Source of the DNA: Mesonia mobilis DSM 19841
Lineage (GTDB): Bacteria > Bacteroidota > Bacteroidia > Flavobacteriales > Flavobacteriaceae
Assembly: GCF_000423405.1 (NCBI RefSeq)
Contig: NZ_AUHX01000005.1
Coordinates: 62,001-126,000 of the forward strand
Direction: 5' to 3'
DNA: 64,000 nucleotides
The notes beneath the pieces were generated by a model. It searched no databases and was not told the origin of the DNA. It was given only the letters and a program-made list of their open reading frames with translations. Each line of letters opens with the position of its first letter. Positions within the stretch are counted from its first letter, which is position 1. Position numbers and translations under genes: made by a program. Of the stretch, positions 1-8,590 are shown piece by piece.

Positions 1-1
1 T

Positions 2-148
2 TCTCTGGCCGAATTAAGTTTTAGCATTCCGTGGTTAGCCATTTTTACAGCTACCGCAGTTTCTTTAGTCATTGCTATAATTTCCGGCTTATTCCCGGCT
101 TTAAAAGCGGCAAAACAAGACCCAATTGAATCCTTAAGATACGAGTAG
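2..148 (+). CDS. ABC transporter permease, FtsX/MacB type (3' end only)
   Basis: Only the last 48 codons lie in the window; the gene starts upstream of base 1. The frame that ends at the TAG at 146-148 reads a hydrophobic segment (IPWLAIFTATAVSLVIAIIS) followed by GLFPALKAAKQDPIESLRYE. This last transmembrane helix plus the 'P-A-x-x-A-A-x-x-x-P-I-x-x-L-R-x-E' ending is the hallmark C-terminus of FtsX-like permeases of the MacB/LolC class, which work with an ATPase to move lipoproteins or peptides or to remodel the envelope. The substrate cannot be told from this fragment. Confidence 0.85.
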   Translation, partial: SLAELSFSIPWLAIFTATAVSLVIAIISGLFPALKAAKQDPIESLRYE

Positions 149-152
149 AAAA

Positions 153-632
153 TTATTCTTCTACTTCAATTAACTTTTCAAAATATTGAAATAATTCACC
201 TTGCGTAATATTTGCGCCTTGTGTGATTAACGCGAAAATATCTTTGTTACGATCTTCAGAAATCACTTTAGTTGAAGTATAGATCTGTACAGATTCGTTC
301 AACAAATTATCTTGTAACCAACGGTAACCTTCTTTGGTACGAATATCAATCGTTTCGTTTTCTACTTTTACTCCTACCAAGGTCATTTTTACTTCACCGA
401 TTCTGAACAAAAACATTTGTTGCTTTGAGAAATGCTCAAGATATCTGGCTTGGTTTAAGACACCTTCCCAAACGAGGTCACTAAAAACATCTAACTCATC
501 TTCTGCAACTTCGGGTTTATTCTTTTTAATATCGTTCCACTCTTCTGCTGTAATTGATTGAGTGGCTAAAAAGTTAATAAATTCTTGGTGTAGCTCTTCT
601 AGTTGTTCTTTAGTTAATCGGGTATATTTCAT
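153..632 (-). CDS. Conserved Bacteroidetes protein, probably DUF6495
   Basis: A 159-residue soluble acidic protein with no signal peptide, membrane segment or catalytic motif that I can point to. The opening MKYTRLTKEQLEELHQEF and the GANITQGELFQYFEKLIE ending match my memory of the flavobacterial family DUF6495, whose function is unknown. It lies downstream of the rpsF-rpsR-rplI operon on the same strand but is separated from it by a hairpin terminator at 659-682, so it probably has its own promoter. Its stop codon is only 4 bases from the end of the converging permease gene. Confidence 0.6.
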   Translation of the reverse strand: MKYTRLTKEQLEELHQEFINFLATQSITAEEWNDIKKNKPEVAEDELDVFSDLVWEGVLNQARYLEHFSKQQMFLFRIGEVKMTLVGVKVENETIDIRTKEGYRWLQDNLLNESVQIYTSTKVISEDRNKDIFALITQGANITQGELFQYFEKLIEVEE

Positions 633-658
633 GATAAGCGTAATTTTTGGTTACAAAA

Positions 659-682
659 AAACCTACCCAAATTGGGTAGGTT
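659..682 (-). terminator. Intrinsic terminator after rplI
   Basis: A 9-bp stem (660-668 with 674-682, loop 5 nt) reads, on the minus strand, as a GC-containing hairpin followed directly by a run of Ts. It sits just after the rplI stop codon, so it should end the rpsF-rpsR-rplI transcript. Confidence 0.8.
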
Positions 683-703
683 ATGTATTTTATAAAGAAG
701 TGA

Positions 704-1153
704 TTATGCTTCTCCTACTACATCAAAAGTAAGGCTAGCAATTACTTCTCTGTGGAAACGAAGTTTTGCTTCGTATTGACCTAATCTTTTAATATTACCT
801 CCAAAAATAGAGATATATTTTTTGTCAATATCTACACCTTCTTTAGCTAATGCTTCTCTTAAATTAGCAGAAGTAATACTTCCGAATAATTTATCTCCAG
901 CACCGGCTTTAGCAGTAATTTTAAGGTCTAAACCATTAAGTTTTTCTGCTTGCTTTTCAGCTTCTTCGATGTGTTTTTGTTCTTTATATGCTCTTTGCTT
1001 AAGCGTTTCTTCTAGCACTTTTTTTGCTGAAGGAGTTGCTAATTCTGCAAAGCCTTGAGGGATTAAAAAGTTTCTCCCGTAACCATTTTTTACAGTTACG
1101 ACATCATCTGCAAACCCTAAATTATCTACGTCTTTCTTTAATATTAATTCCAT
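704..1153 (-). CDS. rplI: 50S ribosomal protein L9
   Basis: This 149-residue protein has the expected bacterial L9 length and layout. The N-terminal domain opens with MELILKKDVDNLGFADDVV and carries the 23S-binding signature GYGRNFLIPQGFA at about residues 24-36. A long charged connecting helix follows (about 45-75), then the C-terminal domain with the GDKLFGSIT stretch. L9 binds the base of the L1 stalk on the large subunit and helps hold the reading frame. It is the third gene of the ribosomal operon rpsF-rpsR-rplI, 13 nt after rpsR. Confidence 0.98.
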   Translation of the reverse strand: MELILKKDVDNLGFADDVVTVKNGYGRNFLIPQGFAELATPSAKKVLEETLKQRAYKEQKHIEEAEKQAEKLNGLDLKITAKAGAGDKLFGSITSANLREALAKEGVDIDKKYISIFGGNIKRLGQYEAKLRFHREVIASLTFDVVGEA

Positions 1154-1166
1154 AATGTCGTTTCTT

Positions 1167-1463
1167 TTATTTTAATAAATCACCAACGTATGGCATTAAG
1201 GCTAAATGACGCGCACGTTTTACAGCTACAGCTACTTTTCTTTGGTATTTTAAAGAAGTTCCTGTTAATCTACGTGGCAAAATTTTACCTTGCTCGTTAA
1301 CAAATGCCATTAAAAAATCTGGATCTTTGTAATCGATATACTTAATTCCTGATCTCTTAAAACGACAGTATCTTTTCTGTTTTGAAGTCTCAATGTTAAG
1401 CGGAGTTAAATATCTAATTTCTCCGTCTTTTTTTCCTTTTGCTTGTTGCTCGATAGATGACAT
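1167..1463 (-). CDS. rpsR: 30S ribosomal protein S18
   Basis: A 98-residue protein with a 20-residue Lys/Glu/Gln-rich N-terminal extension typical of Bacteroidetes S18. The S18 core follows: [20 protein letters not shown], then [35 protein letters not shown]18 binds 16S rRNA in the platform as a heterodimer with S6, which fits the position of rpsR between rpsF (5 nt upstream) and rplI (13 nt downstream). No unusual features. Confidence 0.98.
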   Translation of the reverse strand: MSSIEQQAKGKKDGEIRYLTPLNIETSKQKRYCRFKRSGIKYIDYKDPDFLMAFVNEQGKILPRRLTGTSLKYQRKVAVAVKRARHLALMPYVGDLLK

Positions 1464-1468
1464 AACTA

Positions 1469-1807
1469 CTACGCTTTTTGGTTGTTTCGTTTAACTCTTT
1501 TCTCTGCCCAAGCCACTGCGTGCTTATCTAACTTCACAGTTAAGAATCTCATCATACGCTCGTCACGTCTAAATAATAATTCTAACTGATCGATAACTTC
1601 ACCTTCTACTTGGTACTCAAATAAGTGATAAAACCCACTTTTTTTGTGCTGAATTGGATACGCTAATTTTTTTAAGCCCCAATTCTCTTTGTTAACCATC
1701 TTAGCCCCTTTCGAATCAAGAAAATCTTCGTATTTCTTAACTGTCTCCTTTACCTGGTCATCAGATAAAACGGGATTCAAGATGAAAACAGTTTCATAAT
1801 GATTCAT
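1469..1807 (-). CDS. rpsF: 30S ribosomal protein S6
   Basis: A 112-residue S6 with the ferredoxin-like fold signature: the start [17 protein letters not shown], then [22 protein letters not shown] at about residues 44-65, and [18 protein letters not shown] near the end. It is the first gene of the rpsF-rpsR-rplI operon, with a good Bacteroidetes promoter 28-57 bases upstream (1835-1864). No Shine-Dalgarno sequence precedes the ATG, only an A/T-rich leader, as usual in this phylum. Confidence 0.98.
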   Translation of the reverse strand: MNHYETVFILNPVLSDDQVKETVKKYEDFLDSKGAKMVNKENWGLKKLAYPIQHKKSGFYHLFEYQVEGEVIDQLELLFRRDERMMRFLTVKLDKHAVAWAEKRVKRNNQKA

Positions 1808-1834
1808 AATAAAATATTTAAATTAAATTGGCTG

Positions 1835-1864
1835 CAAAAATAATACTTTTTTTATATCTAACAA
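1835..1864 (-). promoter_or_regulatory. Promoter of the rpsF operon
   Basis: Read on the minus strand, a TTG (complement of 1862-1864) is followed after 19 nt by TATTTTTG (complement of 1835-1842). This fits the Bacteroidetes housekeeping consensus of TTG, about 17-23 nt, then TAnnTTTG. The start codon of rpsF lies 27 nt downstream of the -7 element. Confidence 0.75.
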
Positions 1865-1964
1865 TTATATTTACGCTTTATATTTGTAAATATAGCTTTA
1901 AGACTCTTTTAACTTGTTTTGAATAAAATTTATTCGTAAAATTGTTAATATTTTAAGTATTAAG

Positions 1965-2678
1965 ATGACCCACAATAAATTAAGATGTATCGTAGTTGAC
2001 GATTCTAGCCTACAAAGGTTATCGATAACCAAAATGGTTAAAGATCATCCTAACTTAGTATTGGTGGCAGAACATAACAACGCGTTAGATACAAAAAGAG
2101 AACTAGAAAGCTCTAAAGTAGATTTAATCTTCTTAGATATCGAAATGCCTATTCTCTCCGGGTTCGATTTACTTGATAATCTAGAAGAAAAACCAGAAAT
2201 TATTTTCGTAACCGGTAAAACGCAATATGCTTTTCAAGCGTTTAATTACCAAGCTATCGATTATTTACAAAAACCGGTCACCAAAGATCGTTTTGATGTA
2301 GCTGTAAAAAAAGCCTTAGACTTTCATTTAGTTAAAAATGAAAAGCTAAATACCCTCGACGAAAATTATATCTTCATTAAAAGTAATTTAAAAAAGCATC
2401 GTCTTTATCTAGATAAAGTAAAGTATGTAGAAGCTTTTGGTGATTATGTGAAGATTGTTACGGACGGTGAAACCTATACGGTACTTTCTACAATGAAAGG
2501 TTTTGCCGATAGTTTACCAAGCGATCAATTTTTAAGAGTTCATAAATCTTTCATTGTAAATCTTTTCAGGATTAAGAACTATAGTAGTAAAATAGTTTAT
2601 TTAGAAGATAAAGAAATACCATTAAGTAGAAATAGAAAGAAAGATCTAGAAGATAGTCTTGAAGGTATTGCTTCGTAA
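1965..2678 (+). CDS. LytTR-family response regulator
   Basis: A 237-residue two-domain DNA-binding response regulator. The receiver domain (about 5-120) has the acidic pair D12/D13, the phospho-acceptor D58 in FLDIEMP, T83 and K103 in the LQKP motif. The C-terminal half (about 130-232) is a LytTR domain, recognisable from YIFIKS, VEAFGDYVKIVT, LPSDQFLRVHKSFIVNL and IPLSRNRK. The family controls genes in response to a membrane histidine kinase, but none lies next to it here, so it is an orphan in this window. It converges with priA. Confidence 0.93.
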   Translation: MTHNKLRCIVVDDSSLQRLSITKMVKDHPNLVLVAEHNNALDTKRELESSKVDLIFLDIEMPILSGFDLLDNLEEKPEIIFVTGKTQYAFQAFNYQAIDYLQKPVTKDRFDVAVKKALDFHLVKNEKLNTLDENYIFIKSNLKKHRLYLDKVKYVEAFGDYVKIVTDGETYTVLSTMKGFADSLPSDQFLRVHKSFIVNLFRIKNYSSKIVYLEDKEIPLSRNRKKDLEDSLEGIAS

Positions 2679-2701
2679 TTAATTTACTTCAACTTATTAT
2701 T

Positions 2702-5152
2702 TTAATAAGGATCTACATTTATAATCACTCTCACTTTTCGGTAATTAGCTATGGAATGATAGCTTTTAAGTACCCGATTAATGTATTCTTTTGTTTTACC
2801 GATAGAATTTTTAGGCGGAATCTTTACTACAATATTCTTGTAATATTCATTTCGAATACGAGCCACCGGCGGAAACTCTGGTCCTAAAACGTGCGGATGA
2901 AAAGCTTGCGATAAAGCTTTTGCCAACCAAGCAGAAGCTTCATTTACCAAATTATAATCTCTACTTTTTAAAGTAAGTTTAATCAAACGGTAGTATGGCG
3001 GATATTTAAAATTATAACGATCATCCATCTGCTCTTTATACATTTCAGCATAATTATTAGACGATACTTGCTGAAGTATTTGATGATACGGATTATAAGT
3101 TTGTATAAGTACTTTCCCTCGATCTTTGGTTCTCCCTGCCCTACCGGCTACTTGTAACAATAATTGAAAACTACGTTCGTGCGCCCGAAAATCTGGGAAA
3201 TTTAATAAACTATCGGCATTCATTACTCCCACCAAATCTACATTTCTAAAATCTAAACCTTTGGTTAGCATTTGTGTGCCGACTAAAATATCAATCTGTT
3301 GCTGTTCAAAAGCGGTGATTATTTTTTCATAGCCATATTTTCCACGCGTGGTATCTAAATCCATTCGGGCGGTTTTATGATCGGGAAAAAGTGCTTCTAA
3401 TTCGGTTTCTACCTGCTCGGTACCAAAACCTTTTGTAGTAATTTCTGAACTTCCGCAAGCAATACATTGTTGTTGCATCGCCATATGATAACCACAATAA
3501 TGACAACGCAACGAATTGTTGTGTTGATGATACGTAAGACTTACATCACAATTTGGACATTGCGGAGAGTGACCACAAGTATTACATTCTAAAATAGGCG
3601 AAAAACCTCTTCTGTTCTGAAAAAGTATCACTTGCTTTCCTTCCGCAAGTGTTTCTTTCATTTCTTCTAACAAACGGTCAGAGAAATGACCGGTCATTTT
3701 ACGCTTTTTGTGCTTTTCTTTAATATCTACCAGTTCTATGGCCGGCGGAAGCACATTCCCAAAACGCTTGGTTAACTTTACCAATTCATACTTATGCAAT
3801 TCAGCATTATGAAAGCTTTCTAAACTCGGAGTGGCAGAACCTAACAATAATTGACTTCCGAAGAAATTTGCCAACACCACCGCAGCATCTCTCGCTTGAT
3901 ATCTTGGCGCAGGATCGTATTGTTTAAACGTAGCTTCGTGAGCTTCATCTACGACAATCAACCCTAAATCTTGAAAAGGTAAAAAGATCGACGATCGCGC
4001 TCCGATCACAATCTTTCCTTTCGTATTATTTAAAACGTGTTTGTAAACCTCAACTCGCTCGTTAACCGAATATTTACTGTGATAAACCAAAACTTCTTGA
4101 CCAAAATATGCTTTCAATCTCCCGATAAGCTGGGTGGTCAACGCAATTTCTGGCAACAAATACAAAACTTGTTTTCCTTTAGAAATTACTTCTTCAATAA
4201 GCTTGATGTAAATTTCTGTTTTCCCGGAAGAAGTAACACCGTGTAACAACGTGACTTGGTTATTTTCGAAATGTTTTTTTATTTCTGAATAAGCTTGTTC
4301 CTGTTCATTATTAAAATGAAGTTGAATATCGTTTACTTCTCCTTCATAATTTACGCGATCTTTTTGAAGTGTATATTCTTCTAAAACTCCTTTTGTAACT
4401 AAAGATTTGATGGAAGATGCCGAAGCGCCACTTTCTTTCGCTAATTGCTTTTTTTCAATAGGCTTTTTCAGCTTTGCTTGTAAAGAAAATAGCTGAAGAA
4501 TAAGTTCTCGCTGTTTGGGAGCATTACTTAATTCTTCTAAAAGTGTATTTAGTTTTTGTTCTGACTGATAATTGTTAGCTAACCGAACATATTTAATAAG
4601 TTTAGGCTTGTATTGCTTATAAAGTTCTTGATTAACGATAATCGCATTCTTAGCCACCAAACTATTTAAAACAGGAAGTACCGTTTTCTTTTCTAGAATC
4701 TGCATCACTTCTTGTATCTTCAACAAAGATTGGTTTTGCAATGCTTCAACAATTAGAAACTCTTGATCGTTTAATTGATCTTCATCAAACTCTCCTTTTT
4801 TATTAAGTTCAACAACAGTTTCACTTTCTAATAAAAAGGCACTTGGTAAAGCAGCTTTCATCACTTCGCCTTCAGCACACATATAATAGGATGCGATCCA
4901 AGCCCAAAATTTTAATTGATGCGTTGTGACCGTGGGTTTTTCATCTAAAATTTCTTCAATAAGTTTCGCTTCATATTGTTGCGGTTCTTCTTGATGAATT
5001 TTAGCAACCACTCCGGTATACACTTTAGATTTACCAAATGGTACTGCAACACGCATTCCTATTTTTAACGCATCGATGTCTTCTTCTGCCACTTGGTAGG
5101 TAAACAGACGATCTAACGGAAGTGGTAAAATTACGTTCGCAAATACTGGCAT
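2702..5152 (-). CDS. priA: Primosomal protein N' (replication restart helicase PriA)
   Basis: An 816-residue superfamily 2 helicase that reloads the replisome at stalled forks. The N-terminal 3'-DNA-end-binding domain (about 1-110) opens with MPVFANVILPLPLDRLFTY. Next come a winged-helix region, Walker A GVTSSGKTE near residue 305 and a DEAH box near 402. A cluster of zinc-binding cysteines (CNTCGHSPQCPNC, CHYCGYH, CIACG) lies at about 520-570, with helicase motifs GTQMLTKGLDF and QVAGRAGR after it. The length is full for the family. It is a single gene with its own promoter at 5174-5203. Confidence 0.98.
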   Translation of the reverse strand: MPVFANVILPLPLDRLFTYQVAEEDIDALKIGMRVAVPFGKSKVYTGVVAKIHQEEPQQYEAKLIEEILDEKPTVTTHQLKFWAWIASYYMCAEGEVMKAALPSAFLLESETVVELNKKGEFDEDQLNDQEFLIVEALQNQSLLKIQEVMQILEKKTVLPVLNSLVAKNAIIVNQELYKQYKPKLIKYVRLANNYQSEQKLNTLLEELSNAPKQRELILQLFSLQAKLKKPIEKKQLAKESGASASSIKSLVTKGVLEEYTLQKDRVNYEGEVNDIQLHFNNEQEQAYSEIKKHFENNQVTLLHGVTSSGKTEIYIKLIEEVISKGKQVLYLLPEIALTTQLIGRLKAYFGQEVLVYHSKYSVNERVEVYKHVLNNTKGKIVIGARSSIFLPFQDLGLIVVDEAHEATFKQYDPAPRYQARDAAVVLANFFGSQLLLGSATPSLESFHNAELHKYELVKLTKRFGNVLPPAIELVDIKEKHKKRKMTGHFSDRLLEEMKETLAEGKQVILFQNRRGFSPILECNTCGHSPQCPNCDVSLTYHQHNNSLRCHYCGYHMAMQQQCIACGSSEITTKGFGTEQVETELEALFPDHKTARMDLDTTRGKYGYEKIITAFEQQQIDILVGTQMLTKGLDFRNVDLVGVMNADSLLNFPDFRAHERSFQLLLQVAGRAGRTKDRGKVLIQTYNPYHQILQQVSSNNYAEMYKEQMDDRYNFKYPPYYRLIKLTLKSRDYNLVNEASAWLAKALSQAFHPHVLGPEFPPVARIRNEYYKNIVVKIPPKNSIGKTKEYINRVLKSYHSIANYRKVRVIINVDPY

Positions 5153-5173
5153 TGGTTAACTAAATTTCTATTA

Positions 5174-5203
5174 CAAAAATAGTTTTCTTTAGCAGAGCGT
5201 CAA
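5174..5203 (-). promoter_or_regulatory. Promoter of priA
   Basis: On the minus strand a TTG (complement of 5201-5203), 19 nt, then TATTTTTG (complement of 5174-5181). The spacing and -7 sequence are identical to those of the rpsF promoter. The priA ATG lies about 21 nt downstream of the -7 element. Confidence 0.75.
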
Positions 5204-5286
5204 GTTATTTTAAAACTGAATTCGTTAAGCTTTTAATAATAGTTTTTTTGACTGCGGAAGTCTAATTAATTTTAAAAGAAAAAATT

Positions 5287-5697
5287 ATGATTAGAAAAGC
5301 AACAGCCGTTTGGCAAGGAACTTTAAAAGAAGGAAAAGGAAATTTATCTACCGAAAGTGAAATTTTAGATGAAACACAATATTCTTATAAAACCCGTTTT
5401 GAAAACGGAAACGGTACCAATCCTGAAGAATTAATTGGCGCAGCGCATTCTGGGTGTTTTACGATGCAACTTTCTGCTTTTTTAGCAGAACAAGATTTTC
5501 CTGCTGAAAAACTCGAAACTAAATCTGAAGTTACTTTTGAAGACGGCGCAATTAGCAAATCTCATTTAATATTAACCGCTAAAGTGCCTAATATTTCTGA
5601 AGAAAAATTTAAAGAAATCGCTACGAAAGCAAAAGAAAGCTGCCCGGTTTCAAAATTATTAGACACTGAAATTACGTTAGATTATACGTTGAATTAA
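5287..5697 (+). CDS. OsmC-family peroxiredoxin
   Basis: A 136-residue cytoplasmic protein of the OsmC family, thiol peroxidases that reduce organic hydroperoxides. The two reactive cysteines are present: C57 in AAHSGCFTM and C119 in [10 protein letters not shown]. The N-terminal [14 protein letters not shown] and the central [10 protein letters not shown] stretch are typical of the true OsmC branch. Monocistronic, divergent from priA, with a bidirectional terminator 24 nt downstream. Confidence 0.93.
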   Translation: MIRKATAVWQGTLKEGKGNLSTESEILDETQYSYKTRFENGNGTNPEELIGAAHSGCFTMQLSAFLAEQDFPAEKLETKSEVTFEDGAISKSHLILTAKVPNISEEKFKEIATKAKESCPVSKLLDTEITLDYTLN

Positions 5698-5720
5698 TTT
5701 TCAGCAGAAAAGAAAAGAAA

Positions 5721-5747
5721 AAGTCCGGCAAAATTGCCGGACTTTTT
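5721..5747. terminator. Bidirectional terminator between osmC-like gene and DUF2147 gene
   Basis: A perfect 10-bp stem (5721-5730 with 5735-5744) with a 4-nt loop, T-rich on the right and A-rich on the left, lies between converging genes. It can act on both strands. Confidence 0.85.
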
Positions 5748-5749
5748 TG

Positions 5750-6172
5750 TTATTCGTAACGTTGCCATTGTACGGTTTTATAGAAAATACCCACATAACC
5801 TCTCACATTTAAAAGGTCGGGATTATCTTCATCTAACCACATTTTAGACTTATATATTTTCCCATCATCGGGATTCATAATCGTGCCGTCTACATATTCT
5901 TCGCCATCTTTATGAAAATGCTTCATTAAAATTAAGCCTTCTATTTGCTTGTTTTTGTCTTCACCTTTACATTTAGTGCAAAGTTTATCGCGCTTGGCTT
6001 CATTTAAAATTCGAATTACCTGTCCGTAAACTTCTCCATCTTCTTCATAGATCTTTACGATCGACCTGGCTTCGCCGGTTTCTTCTTTGATAATTTTCCA
6101 TTTACCAATCACTTCCTGACTTTGCATTAATGCAGGAAAACACAACAATAAAATTAAGGCTTTAAAATTCAT
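5750..6172 (-). CDS. Exported DUF2147 protein
   Basis: A 140-residue protein with a Sec signal peptide (about residues 1-19, ending SQ). Its body matches DUF2147: GKWKIIKEETGEARSIVKIY, YGQVIRI, MNPDDGKIYKSKMWL and LNVRGYVGIFYKTVQWQR. The family is a small periplasmic beta-rich fold of unknown function. A C65-x-x-C68 pair (KLCTKCKG) is present and could be redox-active or bind a metal. It is the last gene of a minus-strand run nadC-brkB-chalcone isomerase-like-DUF2147, 5 nt after its upstream neighbour. Confidence 0.85.
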   Translation of the reverse strand: MNFKALILLLCFPALMQSQEVIGKWKIIKEETGEARSIVKIYEEDGEVYGQVIRILNEAKRDKLCTKCKGEDKNKQIEGLILMKHFHKDGEEYVDGTIMNPDDGKIYKSKMWLDEDNPDLLNVRGYVGIFYKTVQWQRYE

Positions 6173-6177
6173 ATAAA

Positions 6178-6741
6178 TTAGTCTAAACCAAGCATTGCTT
6201 CTTTTAAATCGTCGTCTGCAGGATCGTTAGACAACCAAATACCAAAAAGTGCTTTTTTAAAATCCATTCCTTCAATAGTACCTTTTTCTTTTCCGTTTTT
6301 ATAAGCAACTACGCCTTTACCCGGTTGATAAGTAATATCGAACACATCACCTTTAGATATTTCTTCTTTAAAGAAACCGATAAATTTTTTAATTCTACTA
6401 TCTAATGCTGAAGTATTTCCGTTGGTAGCGTTTTCAAAACCTTCTTCAACTGCTTCGATCATTTTATCGCTACTAATTAATTTTGAAACTATTTGAAGTT
6501 TTACAGCCATCGCTTCATCTGCATTCATCACTTGATCTGCATCTTTAGATGAAGTTGTTAAGTATAAACCTCCGGCATAAAGATCGATCCAAAGTTTTTC
6601 TCGAACTCCGGCACCATTCAATTTAACGGTGTATTCACCGTAAGTTTCAGAAGCAGGTAAAGTGACTCCGCCTACTTTTTTTTGCGCGTAACTCGCAGTT
6701 ACTACACAGAAAATCATAACAATTCCCAGTATTTTTTTCAT
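6178..6741 (-). CDS. Exported chalcone isomerase-like protein
   Basis: A 187-residue protein with a signal peptide (about 1-19, ending SYAQ). The mature part resembles the bacterial chalcone isomerase-like fold: VGGVTLPASETYGEYTVKLNGAGVREKLWIDLYAGGLYL at about 22-60, and a C-terminal stretch FKKALFGIWLSNDPADDDLKEAMLG. Bacterial members are exported proteins with no proven enzymatic activity and may bind fatty acids; flavonoid chemistry should not be assumed. It lies 28 nt downstream of the BrkB-family gene in the same likely operon. Confidence 0.85.
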   Translation of the reverse strand: MKKILGIVMIFCVVTASYAQKKVGGVTLPASETYGEYTVKLNGAGVREKLWIDLYAGGLYLTTSSKDADQVMNADEAMAVKLQIVSKLISSDKMIEAVEEGFENATNGNTSALDSRIKKFIGFFKEEISKGDVFDITYQPGKGVVAYKNGKEKGTIEGMDFKKALFGIWLSNDPADDDLKEAMLGLD

Positions 6742-6769
6742 AATTGATAATATTTAGACCCTTAAATTA

Positions 6770-7690
6770 TTAAAAATTTTGTTTCAAACGGTTAATTGAT
6801 GCATTTAATTCAAAACCTAATAACAAAATATTAGCATTTATCCAGATGTAAACCATCAAAATCAATAAAGCTCCAATAGAACCGTAAAGTTTATTATACG
6901 TACTAAAGTTTTCAATATAAATCGAAAACAAGAACGTGGTGAGCATAATAAGAAGCGTGGTAAAGAAAGCTCCCACAGAAAAATAGCGAGAATTTTTTCC
7001 TTCTTTGGTCCCAAAGTAATACAAGGTAGCTACTGCATTGTAAATTAAAAGCACGAAAACCAAGTATCTTCCTATTTGCGCCCAATATAAGTTATCAGAA
7101 AATATGCCAATTGCTTTAAGATCTTCAATTATATACGTTAAATATACAAAAGCAATGACCGAAAAAAGCAACATTAGCGCAATAATGATCGAGGTTCCCA
7201 AGGCAACCAAATATTGTCTTATTATAGAACGATTAATCGTGGTATGATACGAAAATTCGAAACCGGTGAAGATCGCATTGATCCCATTGGTCATTAAAAA
7301 AATAGACAAAATAAAGGTTATGGAGAGTAAGCCACCTCTCGGGTTATTTACAATGTCGGCAAAAATCTCATTAAAAAATTCTGAAGTCTGCGGTGGTAAA
7401 AGCGTATCCATAAAGGCTAATACTTCTAACTGAAAATCGTCGATAAACCACACGTACGGAATTAAATTCAGAATAAACAACAAAAAAGGAAAGATGGCCA
7501 TAAAAAAGCTAAAAGCGATCGATCCTGCTCTTGTAGAAAAAGTACCTTTTATGATCCCAACGGAATAAATTTCCCACAGGTCGTACAAAGACAAACCTTC
7601 TAAACCGGGTAAGATAATTTTCTTAGCTTGTTTAATTAACCAGCTAAGACCGGGGATTTTTTTAAGTTCTTTTTCTACCTCTTCAGACAT
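6770..7690 (-). CDS. YihY/BrkB-family inner-membrane protein
   Basis: A 306-residue integral membrane protein with about six hydrophobic segments (near 50-80, 115-140, 160-185, 205-225, 240-260 and 270-290). The family signature is clear: GTFSTRAGSIAFSFFMAIFPFLLFIL at about 49-74, and the late YNKLYGSIGALLILMVYIWINANILLLGFELNA. YihY/BrkB proteins were once called RNase BN in error; their transport or envelope role is unproven. It begins immediately after the nadC stop codon (no gap), suggesting coupled translation. Confidence 0.93.
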   Translation of the reverse strand: MSEEVEKELKKIPGLSWLIKQAKKIILPGLEGLSLYDLWEIYSVGIIKGTFSTRAGSIAFSFFMAIFPFLLFILNLIPYVWFIDDFQLEVLAFMDTLLPPQTSEFFNEIFADIVNNPRGGLLSITFILSIFLMTNGINAIFTGFEFSYHTTINRSIIRQYLVALGTSIIIALMLLFSVIAFVYLTYIIEDLKAIGIFSDNLYWAQIGRYLVFVLLIYNAVATLYYFGTKEGKNSRYFSVGAFFTTLLIMLTTFLFSIYIENFSTYNKLYGSIGALLILMVYIWINANILLLGFELNASINRLKQNF

Positions 7691-8548
7691 TTATACTGCC
7701 TTTAAGCTCAAATCTAAATTGTAAACCGAATGTGTTAGCGCTCCGCTAGAAATAAAATCTACACCGCAATTGGCATAATGTTTAGCTGTTTCTAGCGTAA
7801 TACCACCACTCGATTCTGTTTGGCATTTACCATTAATCATTTTTACAGCTTTTCTGGTGTCTTCGTAGTTAAAGTTATCGATTAAAATGCGATGCACGCC
7901 AGAATTACTCAAAATTTCTTCAATTTCATCTAAATTTCTGGCTTCAACAATAATTTTAAGATCTAGATCTTTTTCTTTTAAATACTGCTTTGTTTTATCG
8001 ATCGCTTTTGTAATTCCGCCGGCAAAATCGATATGGTTGTCTTTTAGCATAATCATATCGTACAAAGCAAAACGATGATTTTCACCTCCGCCAATTTTTA
8101 CCGCCCATTTTTCTAAGGCTCGCAAACCGGGAGTGGTTTTACGGGTATCTAGAATTTTGGTGTTAGTGCCTTTTAAAATCTTAGCAAATTCGTGAGTTTT
8201 AGTTGCGATCGCACTCATACGCTGCATTGCGTTTAAGACCAAACGTTCTGCTTTTAGAATAGATTGACTATTACCCGAAACATAAAGGGCAACATCACCA
8301 TTGACAATTTGCTCACCATCGTCTATAAATTTTTCAACAATTAGATTTTTATCTACATATTGAAATACTTGATATGCAAAGTTTACTCCGGCTAAAATAC
8401 CATTATCTTTCACCAATAACTTGGCTTTACCAGAAGCGTGAGCAGGAATACAAGCTAATGAACTATGGTCGCCATCGCCAACATCTTCACGAATGGCATT
8501 TTTTATTATAAGATCTACTTCTTTTTGAAATTGTTCTTGAGTAATCAT
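7691..8548 (-). CDS. nadC: Nicotinate-nucleotide pyrophosphorylase (carboxylating)
   Basis: A 285-residue quinolinate phosphoribosyltransferase, the cytoplasmic enzyme that turns quinolinate and PRPP into nicotinate mononucleotide, CO2 and pyrophosphate in de novo NAD synthesis. The N-terminal EDVGDGDHSS and substrate-binding TRKTTPGLR (135-143), GGGENHRF (153-160), KDNHI and EARNLDEIEE motifs are all present. The length is normal. It is the first gene of a minus-strand operon, 42 nt from the divergent orphan gene at 8591. Confidence 0.97.
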   Translation of the reverse strand: MITQEQFQKEVDLIIKNAIREDVGDGDHSSLACIPAHASGKAKLLVKDNGILAGVNFAYQVFQYVDKNLIVEKFIDDGEQIVNGDVALYVSGNSQSILKAERLVLNAMQRMSAIATKTHEFAKILKGTNTKILDTRKTTPGLRALEKWAVKIGGGENHRFALYDMIMLKDNHIDFAGGITKAIDKTKQYLKEKDLDLKIIVEARNLDEIEEILSNSGVHRILIDNFNYEDTRKAVKMINGKCQTESSGGITLETAKHYANCGVDFISSGALTHSVYNLDLSLKAV

Positions 8549-8590
8549 ATATTTTCTATTTTAGTAATGCTAAATTATTCTTAACATCTT

